This document shows positions 52,144-60,269 of a stretch of DNA of 64,000 bases, one piece after another. Under the pieces are notes generated by a model that was not told the DNA's origin, did not search any database, and saw only the letters and a program-made list of their open reading frames with translations. How positions within the stretch are numbered: the first letter of the stretch is position 1; each line of letters begins with the position of its first letter. The DNA comes from Fen-455 sp050012675 (GTDB lineage Bacteria > Actinomycetota > Acidimicrobiia > Acidimicrobiales > Bog-793). Location of the stretch: positions 16,211 through 80,210 of the forward strand of contig JBEKGS010000009.1 in NCBI GenBank assembly GCA_050012675.1, read 5' to 3'. Made by a program: the position numbers and the translations under genes.

Positions 52144-53614
52144 TCATCCAGATCGTTTTCACCTCGGTGTACTGGTCGAAGGCTTCCAGCCCGTTGTCGC
52201 GACCACCGAAGCCAGACTCCTTGTAGCCGCCGAACGGCGTCGTTACATCTCCCTCGGAGAAGCAGTTCACCGACACCGTTCCCGCCCGGACGGCTCGCGA
52301 GACTCGCACCGCGCTGTCGAGGTTCTTGGTCCAAAGCGACGCAGTCAGCCCGTAGTTGGTGTCGTTGGCGAGTTCAATCGCCTCTTCTTCGTCCCGGAAC
52401 GGGATGACGCAGATGACCGGTCCGAAGATCTCCTCGCGAGCGACACGCATGTCGCGACCGACGTTGTCGAAGATCGTGGGGGCGACGAAGTAGCCGCCCG
52501 TGCCCTCCAGTACGCGCTCACCGCCGAGGACCACTTTGGCGCCCTCGTCCCGGCCCGTCTCGATGTAGCCGAGCACCTTTTCCATGTGCCGTTCCTCGAC
52601 CAAGGGCCCAATCTTCGTAGCGGGGTCGAGCGGGTCGCCTACGATCCACTCGGCCGCATGCTTCACGACACATCCCAGCAATTCGTCCTTGATCGAGTAG
52701 TGCACCAGAAGGCGCGACCCCGCTGAACAGTTCTCGCCCATGTTCCAATAGCCCGCCGACAGGACGTCCTGGGCGACGATCTCGAAATCTGGAGGATCGG
52801 CCAGCACGATCTGGGGGTTCTTGCCCCCCAGTTCGAGGACTACCTTTTTCAGATTGCTTTCCGACGAATAACTGAGGAACAGGCGACCGACATCGGTCGA
52901 ACCGGTCACCGATACCGCGTCCACGTCCTTGTGGCAGCCCAGGGCCCTTCCCACCTTTTCGCCGGAACCGGGCACGATGTTGAGCACGCCGTCAGGGACA
53001 CCGGCTTGTGCCGCCAGCTCGGTCATACGGATGGCGCTCAGCGAGGTCAGCTTCGACGGCTTGACGACCACGCTGTTGCCGACGGCCAGAGCTGGCGCCA
53101 CCTTCCAGGCGAACATGAGGGCCGGGAAGTTCCATGGCAGGACAGCCGCGACGACGCCGACGGGTTCCCGCACGATCAACCCCAGCTGGCCGGGCCCGGT
53201 CGGGGCGACGGAATGGAACAGCTTGTCCGCAGCTTCGGCGTACCAGCGGAAGCACTTGACGGTCTCGGGGACGTCGATGGTCCGGCAATCTGTGATCGGC
53301 TTTCCCGCGTCCAGCGTGTCCAGGCGCGCAATCTCCTCGGCATTGTCATCCAGCAGTTGCGCGAACCGTAACAGGGTTTCTTTCCGCTGCTCGGGCGATT
53401 GTCGGGACCACCTGCCATCTTCGAAGGCACGGCGAGCCGCACCGACTGCCCGGTCCACATCGGCCCCGTCACACGAAGTGACCTCGACCAAGGTCTTGCC
53501 GGTCGCGGGGTTTATGCTGACGAACTGCTCCCCGGACGCCGCGTCGCAAAAGTTGCCGTCAATGAAGGCCTGAGTGCGGAAGGGGAACGGTTGCTGCTCC
53601 CCAGTTGTTGTCAT
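52133..53614 (-). CDS. NAD(P)-dependent aldehyde dehydrogenase, probable 2-oxoglutarate semialdehyde dehydrogenase
   Basis: A 493-residue aldehyde dehydrogenase. The oxyanion Asn162 is in PWNFP, the cofactor clamp in VVVKPSKLTSLSA and VTGSTDVGR, the general base Glu261 in LELGGKNP and the catalytic Cys296 in MGENCSAG; EEIFGPVI is also present. It would oxidise 2-oxoglutarate semialdehyde to 2-oxoglutarate, the last step of trans-4-hydroxyproline use, but glutamyl-aminobutyraldehyde dehydrogenases share these motifs. It is transcribed against the rest of the cluster, overlapping the deaminase 3' ends by 11 bp. The ATG has GGAGGT at good spacing. Confidence 0.9.
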   Translation of the reverse strand: MTTTGEQQPFPFRTQAFIDGNFCDAASGEQFVSINPATGKTLVEVTSCDGADVDRAVGAARRAFEDGRWSRQSPEQRKETLLRFAQLLDDNAEEIARLDTLDAGKPITDCRTIDVPETVKCFRWYAEAADKLFHSVAPTGPGQLGLIVREPVGVVAAVLPWNFPALMFAWKVAPALAVGNSVVVKPSKLTSLSAIRMTELAAQAGVPDGVLNIVPGSGEKVGRALGCHKDVDAVSVTGSTDVGRLFLSYSSESNLKKVVLELGGKNPQIVLADPPDFEIVAQDVLSAGYWNMGENCSAGSRLLVHYSIKDELLGCVVKHAAEWIVGDPLDPATKIGPLVEERHMEKVLGYIETGRDEGAKVVLGGERVLEGTGGYFVAPTIFDNVGRDMRVAREEIFGPVICVIPFRDEEEAIELANDTNYGLTASLWTKNLDSAVRVSRAVRAGTVSVNCFSEGDVTTPFGGYKESGFGGRDNGLEAFDQYTEVKTIWMTIR

Positions 53615-53961
53615 CGGGACACCTCCGATTCTTTCTAAGGTTCGCCTGTGCGGCCACCGGTCTGTCCGATGTCGTGCTACCTCGGTCCTTCAGCTGCGTT
53701 CCACGTCGCGCACTTCGTTCTACTAGTTGTGCCATGTCGGGTCCACCTGGGGCCTCCCGGCCTGTACGCCTTGTGCTCAGACAATCGCTGGGACGGAGAC
53801 CACGGCGCGCACCTATCTCAGTCGACCGGCGGACGCCGGTAGCCTGACGAGCCTGATACATCCTTCCGGCATCATCACTCCCGTGGTCCTTGACCCGCCG
53901 TCCGCCTCGAGGCTCGACGGCAGGCCGGCGTTGCCTATGAGCAGGATCAGGAGGAGGAGCG
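53615..53961. other. Divergent intergenic region with a 7-bp inverted repeat
   Basis: No gene is recognised between the aldehyde dehydrogenase and the small CDDC protein. ACCGGCG, GA, CGCCGGT at 53825-53840 forms a perfect inverted repeat with a two-base centre, possibly an operator or RNA hairpin. Confidence 0.4.
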
Positions 53962-54165
53962 GTGCCTACCGAGAGCGTGTCCATAAGCTGCGATGACTGT
54001 GTGCTGCATGGGACCTCTGCGTGCGAGGACTGCATTGTCACCTTCGTGCTGGGGCCACCGGCCGCCGGCGGGATCGTTGTCGATGTCGCGGAAGCTCGTG
54101 CTGTCCGCATGCTCCAGCGGGCCGGCCTCGTTCCCGAGCTGCGTTTTCGCCGGCGCGTCGGGTGA
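53962..54165 (+). CDS. Small CxxC-type protein, function unknown
   Basis: A 67-residue protein with ISCDDCVLHGTSACEDCIVTFVLG: two CxxC pairs within 16 residues, typical of a rubredoxin-like or zinc-knuckle turn. The C-terminal part (VDVAEARAVRMLQRAGLVPEL) looks helical. The GTG start has AGGAGGAG directly upstream. It precedes a glycosyltransferase gene by 42 bp on the same strand. I recognise it only as a short conserved-looking actinobacterial type; no function is known to me. Confidence 0.7.
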   Translation: MPTESVSISCDDCVLHGTSACEDCIVTFVLGPPAAGGIVVDVAEARAVRMLQRAGLVPELRFRRRVG

Positions 54166-54207
54166 TCTGAACCGCCAGCGGTCCGCGGCGCCGGAGGCGC
54201 TGGCCTG

Positions 54208-55335
54208 ATGGGCTACATGCTCGTCACCAATGATTTCCCCCCCAAGGTGGGCGGCATCCAGTCGTACCTCTACGAGCTGTTCCGCCGGCTGCCCCTCGGC
54301 GAGCTCACCGTGCTGACGACCGCGTACCGCGGAGCCGCCGAGTTCGACCGGCGCCAGAGCTTCCGGATCGAGAGATCGCGATCGCCCGTGCTGATGCCGA
54401 CACCCGGCCTCGCGCGTAGCGTGCGAGAGCTGTGGAAGGCGACGGGCGGTGGTCTGGTTCTGTTGGATCCGGCGCTCCCGCTCGGTCTTTTGGGCAGCCG
54501 GCTTGACGTGCCCTACGGGGTGGTTCTCCACGGCGCGGAGGTGACCGTTCCCGGCCGGCTCCCGGTCTCGCGCCAGCTGCTGTCGTCCGTCTTGTGCGGG
54601 GCTTCGCTCGCCGTAGCGGCGGGCGGCTACCCGGCCGCGGAGGCGGCGCGCGTCGCAGGGGCGCGCAAGCCGCGATTTGTCGTCGTGCCTCCCGGGGTTG
54701 ACCACGAGCGCTTCCACCCGCTCGACTATGACGAGCGGGTGGCGGTGCGCCGTCGGCTGGGTCTTCCCACCGAGGGCAGGCTCGTGGTGAGCGTGAGCCG
54801 CCTCGTTCCCCGCAAAGGCATGGACGTGCTGATCGAGGCCGTCGGGCGGCTCAGCTCAGCACGACCGGACCTGACGCTCGCGATCGGCGGTTCGGGCCGG
54901 GACCGCAAACGCCTGGAGCGCCTGGCGAGGCGTTGCAGGGCGCCGGTTCGCTTCCTCGGTCGCGTGAGCGACGAGGACCTGCCAAAGCTCGACGCCGCGG
55001 CTGACGTCTGGGCTATGTGCTGTCGTGACCGTTGGTTCGGGCTCGAGCAGGAGGGATTCGGGATCGTATTCCTCGAGGCCGCCGCCGCCGGTGTCGCCCA
55101 GCTCGCCGGGAGAAGCGGCGGTTCCTACGAGGCTGTCGTGGACACCAAGACCGGTCTCGTGGTCGAGCGCCCCGGGGACGCGACCGCCGTCACGGCCGCG
55201 CTGGCGTGCCTGCTCGACGATCCGGAGCTTCGCGAACGCCTCGGCGCCGAGGCACGCCGAAGGGCCGTCGTCGAGTTCGACTACGACAAGCTCGCCCAAA
55301 GGTTGCACTCGGCCCTGGTAGAGGTGGGTGGTTGA
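54208..55335 (+). CDS. GT4-family glycosyltransferase (PimB'-like)
   Basis: A 375-residue retaining GT-B glycosyltransferase. The N-terminus is TNDFPPKVGGIQSYLYELFRRL, the linker VSRLVPRKGMDVLIEAV, and the donor-binding motif EQEGFGIVFLEAAAAG (E-x7-E). The motif set resembles mannosyltransferases acting on phosphatidylinositol mannosides or other GDP-mannose users in actinobacteria. The acceptor is unknown. No membrane segment or signal is seen, so it is cytoplasmic or peripheral. Confidence 0.87.
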   Translation: MGYMLVTNDFPPKVGGIQSYLYELFRRLPLGELTVLTTAYRGAAEFDRRQSFRIERSRSPVLMPTPGLARSVRELWKATGGGLVLLDPALPLGLLGSRLDVPYGVVLHGAEVTVPGRLPVSRQLLSSVLCGASLAVAAGGYPAAEAARVAGARKPRFVVVPPGVDHERFHPLDYDERVAVRRRLGLPTEGRLVVSVSRLVPRKGMDVLIEAVGRLSSARPDLTLAIGGSGRDRKRLERLARRCRAPVRFLGRVSDEDLPKLDAAADVWAMCCRDRWFGLEQEGFGIVFLEAAAAGVAQLAGRSGGSYEAVVDTKTGLVVERPGDATAVTAALACLLDDPELRERLGAEARRRAVVEFDYDKLAQRLHSALVEVGG

Positions 55336-55456
55336 CCTCGTCTGCAGGTGTTCTGATTGCCGGTTAGGACTGGACCGCCGTCAGCCGTCGGCCAATGCTG
55401 GCCGTAGGGCCCAGGAGATGCGAGGCTGGAGCCCACTGGGGCAGAAGGGAGGACGT

Positions 55457-55900
55457 GTGGCCGACCAGACCATTGAGCGGATGGTCGTCGACGGCTCGCC
55501 AACGCGGTGCTTCGAGGTCGTGGCCGACATCGAGCACTATCCGGAATGGGTCGCTGATCTGAAGGAGGTTCACGTCCAGGAGCGGGATCGAGAGGGGCGG
55601 CCCTCCCTTGTATCGTTCCGGGCCGCTGCCTTCGGGCGCAGCACCAGTTACACCCTTGCCTACGACTACTCGCAGGCACCGACGGAGCTTCGCTGGATCC
55701 AGCGTGAGGGTGATCTCACCAGCCGCCTCGACGGCATCTACCGTTTCAAGCCCGCGCCGGAAGGCGGCACGGAAGTCACCTACCAGCTGGCCGTCGAGCT
55801 GAGGGTGCCATTGCCCGGTTTCATCAAGCGACGGGCCGAGGGCAACATAATTCACGCCGCGATCCGGGACCTGAAGGCGCGGGTCGAGTCAACGCCGTGA
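55457..55900 (+). CDS. SRPBCC-fold protein (cyclase/dehydrase type)
   Basis: A 147-residue START-like protein. It opens TIERMVVDGSPTRCFEVVADIEHYPEW, the classic helix-grip entry, and ends FIKRRAEGNIIHAAIRDLKARVE, the long C-terminal helix. The GTG at 55457 with GGGAGGAC at five bases was taken; reading upstream in frame gives no family similarity. It lies between a glycosyltransferase and an LLM oxidoreductase on the same strand. Ligand unknown. Confidence 0.83.
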   Translation: MADQTIERMVVDGSPTRCFEVVADIEHYPEWVADLKEVHVQERDREGRPSLVSFRAAAFGRSTSYTLAYDYSQAPTELRWIQREGDLTSRLDGIYRFKPAPEGGTEVTYQLAVELRVPLPGFIKRRAEGNIIHAAIRDLKARVESTP

Positions 55901-55933
55901 GCCTGGAGCGCCGGCTCAAGAAGGCCTGACGGC

Positions 55934-56641
55934 GTGAAGGTCGGTATCACTCTGCCGATATTCGAGCGCACCGCCCTTACGGCGCTCGAGGCTGCACGCA
56001 GGGCCGAAGAGGCTGGTCTCGACGGTGTGTTCGTCTTCGATCACCTCTGGCCGGGGAGCGCGAAGTCGCGGCCCGCTCTGTCGATGTACCCCGTGCTGGC
56101 CGCCGTCGCGGCAACGACGAGCGCCATCCGGATCGGGTCGCTCGTGGCACGCGTCGGATTGCTGCCTGACAGGCTCATCTCGGAGTCGTTCGCCTCGCTC
56201 AACGAGCTGAGCGGGCACCGTCTCGTCGCGGCCCTCGGCATCGGGGATGCGAAGAGCGCCTCGGAGAACGCCGCATACGGGATCGCCTGGCCCGCGCTGA
56301 GCGACAGACGGGCGTCGCTCGCCGCCCTGCTCGCCGACCTCACCGGTCAGGGCATCGAATGCTGGGTGGGGGCAAGCGCTGCTTCGACCCTCGAGCTCGC
56401 GCGTGCCGCCGGCGCGACAGTGAACCTGTGGGACGTGGACCTGGGCCGGTTGCAGGCCGAATCCGCTCTCGGGCCGGTGACATGGGCAGGCCCTTTCCCT
56501 GCCCAGGCAGAATCCGCAGCCGGTCATCTGTCGGACTTGCGTGACGCCGGAGCCACGTGGGCGATCTGGGGCTGGCCGCGCTCTATCGAGCTCGTCAGTC
56601 AGGCCTTGTCCCTGGCGGGCTTGCAAGATCGCGGAGCCTAG
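55934..56641 (+). CDS. Short LLM-class flavin-dependent oxidoreductase
   Basis: A 235-residue luciferase-like protein (KVGITLPIFERTALTALEAAR; AEEAGLDGVFVFDHLWPG; then GSLVARVGLLPDRLISESFASL and LSGHRLVAALGIGD). Family members are usually about 290-340 residues, so the C-terminal part of the barrel is shortened. WAIWGWP near the end replaces the usual helix. The start is a GTG at 55934, 33 bases after the SRPBCC gene. Cofactor may be F420 or FMN. Confidence 0.78.
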   Translation: MKVGITLPIFERTALTALEAARRAEEAGLDGVFVFDHLWPGSAKSRPALSMYPVLAAVAATTSAIRIGSLVARVGLLPDRLISESFASLNELSGHRLVAALGIGDAKSASENAAYGIAWPALSDRRASLAALLADLTGQGIECWVGASAASTLELARAAGATVNLWDVDLGRLQAESALGPVTWAGPFPAQAESAAGHLSDLRDAGATWAIWGWPRSIELVSQALSLAGLQDRGA

Positions 56642-56646
56642 GGCGC

Positions 56647-56652
56647 TAACGT
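56647..56652 (+). promoter_or_regulatory. Candidate -10 (TAACGT) for the aminotransferase gene
   Basis: TAACGT is followed by six bases and the ATG at 56659. It lies over the last codons and stop region of the LLM gene, indicating a separate leaderless transcript. Confidence 0.45.
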
Positions 56653-56658
56653 CGAACG

Positions 56659-57855
56659 ATGGAGCTTCGCAGGATCCAGGGACTTCCTCCCTATGTTTTC
56701 GCGCAGATAGACCAGCTGAAGCTGCAGGCGCGCCGAGCAGGTGACGATGTCATCGACCTGGGCTTTGGGAACCCAGACATTCCCTCCCCGGACGTCGCAG
56801 TGGAGAAGCTGGCCGAGGCCGTTCACAACCCCCGAAACCACCGCTACTCGGCCAGCCGCGGGATCCCCAAGCTTCGCCAGGCCATCTCCGACCTCTACCT
56901 GCGACGCTTCGGCGTGCAGCTGGACCCCGACCGCGAGGTGGTCACCACCATCGGAGCCAAGGAGGGACTCTCTCACCTCATGTGGGTGGTCGTGGGCCCG
57001 GGCGATTCGGCGCTGGTTCCATCGCCCTCGTACCCGATCCACCTGTACGCGCCACTGTTTGCCGGCGCCGACGTACGGATGGTGAGGCTGGATGGTCTCG
57101 CCGGCAACGAGGTGGACGCCGGCGAGAGGTTCTTCTCGAACCTGGTCGAGGCGTGGGAGTCGGCCTGGCCCAAGCCGCGGGTCGCGATCCTCTCTTTCCC
57201 GCACAACCCGACCACGGCGTGCATCGACCCAGCCACCATGACGAGGCTCGTCGAGTTCGCCCGCGAGCGAGGCGTGCTGCTGGTACACGATTTCGCCTAC
57301 TCGGACACCGCCTTCGACGGCTACCGGCCTCCTTCGATTCTCGAGGTCGAAGGCGCGTCCGAGGTGGCAGTCGAGCTCTTCACCTTGACCAAGTCGTTCT
57401 CCATGGCGGGTTGGCGAGTGGCCTTCCTCGTCGGCAACGCCGAGATCGTGCAGGGCCTCACCAAGCTCAAGAGCTACCTCGACTACGGAACCTTCCAGCC
57501 GATCCAGATTGCCGCGATCGTCGCCATGAATGAGGCACCGGACTATCCCAAGGTGGTGAACGAGATCTACCAGGGTCGCCGCGACGTCCTTTGTGAAGGG
57601 CTGGCGCGCCTGGGCTGGGATGTGCCCAAGCCGCAGGGAACGATGTTCGTCTGGGCGAGGATTCCAACTGAACCCTATCGAGAGATGGGTTCACTCGAGT
57701 TCTGCAAGTTTCTCGTCACCGAGGCGAAGGTGGCGACATCACCGGGGAACGGCTTCGGGCCTGGGGGAGAGGGCTACATCAGGTTCGCCCTCATCGAGAA
57801 CGAGCAACGGATAGCTCAGGCGGTTCGCAGCCTTCGTGGGGTCTTGAAACTCTGA
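56659..57855 (+). CDS. Class I/II aminotransferase (AlaC-like, PLP-dependent)
   Basis: A 398-residue fold-type I aminotransferase. Visible are DLGFGNPDIPSP, RYSASRGIPKLRQAIS, the Asn in FPHNPTT, Asp211/Tyr214 in HDFAYSD and the PLP Lys245 in TLTKSFSMAGWR. The set matches AlaC and related glutamate-pyruvate or LL-diaminopimelate-type enzymes. Genome context does not name the amino donor. It is convergent with the GltD-inserted molybdenum hydroxylase subunit 38 bp away. Confidence 0.9.
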   Translation: MELRRIQGLPPYVFAQIDQLKLQARRAGDDVIDLGFGNPDIPSPDVAVEKLAEAVHNPRNHRYSASRGIPKLRQAISDLYLRRFGVQLDPDREVVTTIGAKEGLSHLMWVVVGPGDSALVPSPSYPIHLYAPLFAGADVRMVRLDGLAGNEVDAGERFFSNLVEAWESAWPKPRVAILSFPHNPTTACIDPATMTRLVEFARERGVLLVHDFAYSDTAFDGYRPPSILEVEGASEVAVELFTLTKSFSMAGWRVAFLVGNAEIVQGLTKLKSYLDYGTFQPIQIAAIVAMNEAPDYPKVVNEIYQGRRDVLCEGLARLGWDVPKPQGTMFVWARIPTEPYREMGSLEFCKFLVTEAKVATSPGNGFGPGGEGYIRFALIENEQRIAQAVRSLRGVLKL

Positions 57856-57893
57856 GCCTCTCCGATCGGATGCTCAGTGAAGATGGCCGGTTC

Positions 57894-60269
57894 TCAATGT
57901 CCCCGGTTCACGGAGCACTGAAGATCCAGTATGGCTTCGCGCAACAACGCTCTGACGATCTGCGCCTTGAACACGTTCTTCGTCAGAGGCGTGGCGGCTC
58001 GGACGGCGATCACGCCGGCGGCCTCCGCCGTTTCGATGTCTGGTTCTCGCCCGACGAGAAAGCGCTCTACCTCTGTAGCTCGAATGGGGACGGGTGCCAC
58101 CGCGCCCAACACGATTGCAGCCTTGCGGATCTTGTCGTCGCCCAGAGACAGAACGCTCGCCACACCTATGATGGCGAAGTCGATCGAGCCCCGAATCCGG
58201 AACTTGCGATAACGCTGAACGCTCGCTTCTTGGGGAAGCGGAATCTCAAGTTCGGTCACTAACTCATCGGAATCGAGAACGGTCGTGCTCGCCGTGGCTA
58301 CGGCGAAAAACTTCTCGGCCTCGATCACTCGCTTGGTGGTGCGGACCTTCGCGTCAAGAGCAACCAGCGCGGGTGCCAAGTCAGAGACGTTCACGGCAAC
58401 GCAGGCACAGTTGAGGCAGCGGTTTGCCTCCTGCTGAACAGAAGCAAGATCGAGCGTGCCCACGTCTTCGGTCTCGATATCGCGGGCGGAAAGCGCGGCG
58501 GTGACCACCGGTGCCCGCAAAATCGGGGAAAGCGCTTCGGCACGAATCTTGCTGAGCGGTGAAGGCTCGACTCTGTGACCGTTGCCGGAGACCGCTGTCG
58601 CTCCGCCAAGGTAGCGGTCGATGGCCGTGGCTGCCCGCCGCCCAGCCGCAACTGCCTCGATCACAGAAGCGGGACCAGTGACGGCGTCTCCGGCTGCGAA
58701 CACCCCGGGCAAGCTCGTCGTACCTGGCTCTGTCACGACAATGCGCCTGCCGTCGGTCTGAAGCAAGCCTTCCGCGAAACGAAGCTCTGGCTCTTGCCCG
58801 ATGGCTAGGAGAACACAGTCGGCGTCGATAGTACGGGTGGTGTCGTGGTCAAAGGAGGGATTGAAGCGTCCTTCGACGTCGAGCACTGACGTGCACCTCA
58901 CAAGTTCCAGGCCGGAGACCTTCCCCCCGGCCGTAAGCACCCGTTGCGGTCCCCATGACGTGAGGAGCTCCACGCCCTCCTCCAGCGCTTGGGCGATCTC
59001 CTCGGGGACTGCCGGCATCGTTTCACGAGATTCGAGGCAGGCCATAGTGACGCGCTTCGCGCCGAGACGGCGGGCCGATACCGCAACGTCGATGGCAACG
59101 CCACCCCCACCGATCACGACTACTTGCTCGCCCGGCGGCCGCTGGCCGGTTTGGAGCCCTATCAGGAACTCGAGCCCTGATTGCAGGTATTCGGCGCGTT
59201 CGATGCCGAGAGACTTGTCGCGCCAGGCTCCCGTGGCGAGCAAGGTACTGTCGAAGTCCCCGTTCAGCTCTAAGAAAGAGTCCTTCTCGATAGTCGTTCC
59301 CAGGACAAACTCGACGCCCATATGTCGGAGCGCCTCGACCTGCTTTTGCACAACTACCCTGGGCAGCCGATAGGAAGGTATTGAGTGGGTCAACATGCCA
59401 CCGGCCTCGCTCATGGTGTCGAAGAGCGTCACGGCGTGGCCAGCTTTGCGCAGGTAGTAGGCAGCAGCGAGGCCGGCGGGGCCGGAGCCGACGATCGCTA
59501 CGCGCTTGTTCGTCGAAGCTTCCGGCAACTCGAAGAACGTGGACATCTCTTCTAGAACCAGGTCACCAAGACGGCGCTCGATTGCTCTTGTTGAGACAGC
59601 TTGGTCGAGCTCACAACGATTACAGTTCGTTTCGCAAAAATGAGGGCAGATTCGACCGGTGACGGCGGGCATCGGGTTGCGTTCCAGCACGAGCCGAGCC
59701 GCCGTCTGCCAATCTCCCTCACGAATCAGCTCCAGATAAGTGGGAATGTCGATGTGGGCGGGACAGTTGCCGGCGCAGGGAGGCGCTGTGGGCCGGCCTC
59801 CCCCGAAGATCGAGTGATAGCGATTGTCACCGAGGAGCGCCGCGCACTGCGTTCCACCCTTCCTGAGACAGAAGAAAGCATTGTCGGGGGCGCGGTAGTA
59901 CCAGCATCTCGGCTCCTGGCAGATGTTTCCGCCTACGGTTGCCATGTTACGAATCTGTGGTGAAGCTACCGCTCGCGCCGCTTGCGCCAAGAGGGGAATC
60001 TTCGCGTTCACAAGCTCGTGGTCCGCTACATCAGAAAGCGTCGTAAGAGCTCCGATGCGGATACTCGCGTCCTTTAGAGTCACGTGACTTGTGGCGGCGC
60101 TCTCCTTTATGTCGATCAAGAGCCTCGGATGGTCCGGATGCACGCGGTCCTTGAGGGTGCCGAGCAGATCGGTTCCGCCAGCAATGACCCGAGCTTTCTG
60201 TTCGCCCAGGAGACTGGCCGCCTCCTCGAGGGAGTTGACGGCCACGTGATCGAAGAGAGGCAGTGTCAT
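57894..60269 (-). CDS. Molybdenum hydroxylase FAD subunit with an inserted GltD-like NAD(P)H oxidoreductase module
   Basis: A 791-residue mosaic. Residues 1-158 are the first part of an FAD-binding molybdopterin-dehydrogenase domain (VIAGGTDLLGTLKD; SPQIRNMATVGGNICQ), with Cys117, 122, 134 and 142 able to hold an extra [4Fe-4S]. Residues about 160-245 are the GltD N-terminal iron-sulfur domain (Cys165, 169, 208, 212, 216). About 255-575 are its FAD/NAD(P)H domains (VAIVGSGPAGLAAAYYLRKAG; VVVIGGGGVAIDVAVSA; PGVFAAGDAVTGPASVIEA). From about 620 the FAD subunit resumes (CLNCACVAVNVSDLAPALV) and ends with the CO-dehydrogenase flavoprotein C-domain. This would let NAD(P)H and the molybdenum enzyme exchange electrons in one chain. 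Its ATG overlaps the previous stop (TGATG). Confidence 0.85.
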   Translation of the reverse strand: MTLPLFDHVAVNSLEEAASLLGEQKARVIAGGTDLLGTLKDRVHPDHPRLLIDIKESAATSHVTLKDASIRIGALTTLSDVADHELVNAKIPLLAQAARAVASPQIRNMATVGGNICQEPRCWYYRAPDNAFFCLRKGGTQCAALLGDNRYHSIFGGGRPTAPPCAGNCPAHIDIPTYLELIREGDWQTAARLVLERNPMPAVTGRICPHFCETNCNRCELDQAVSTRAIERRLGDLVLEEMSTFFELPEASTNKRVAIVGSGPAGLAAAYYLRKAGHAVTLFDTMSEAGGMLTHSIPSYRLPRVVVQKQVEALRHMGVEFVLGTTIEKDSFLELNGDFDSTLLATGAWRDKSLGIERAEYLQSGLEFLIGLQTGQRPPGEQVVVIGGGGVAIDVAVSARRLGAKRVTMACLESRETMPAVPEEIAQALEEGVELLTSWGPQRVLTAGGKVSGLELVRCTSVLDVEGRFNPSFDHDTTRTIDADCVLLAIGQEPELRFAEGLLQTDGRRIVVTEPGTTSLPGVFAAGDAVTGPASVIEAVAAGRRAATAIDRYLGGATAVSGNGHRVEPSPLSKIRAEALSPILRAPVVTAALSARDIETEDVGTLDLASVQQEANRCLNCACVAVNVSDLAPALVALDAKVRTTKRVIEAEKFFAVATASTTVLDSDELVTELEIPLPQEASVQRYRKFRIRGSIDFAIIGVASVLSLGDDKIRKAAIVLGAVAPVPIRATEVERFLVGREPDIETAEAAGVIAVRAATPLTKNVFKAQIVRALLREAILDLQCSVNRGH

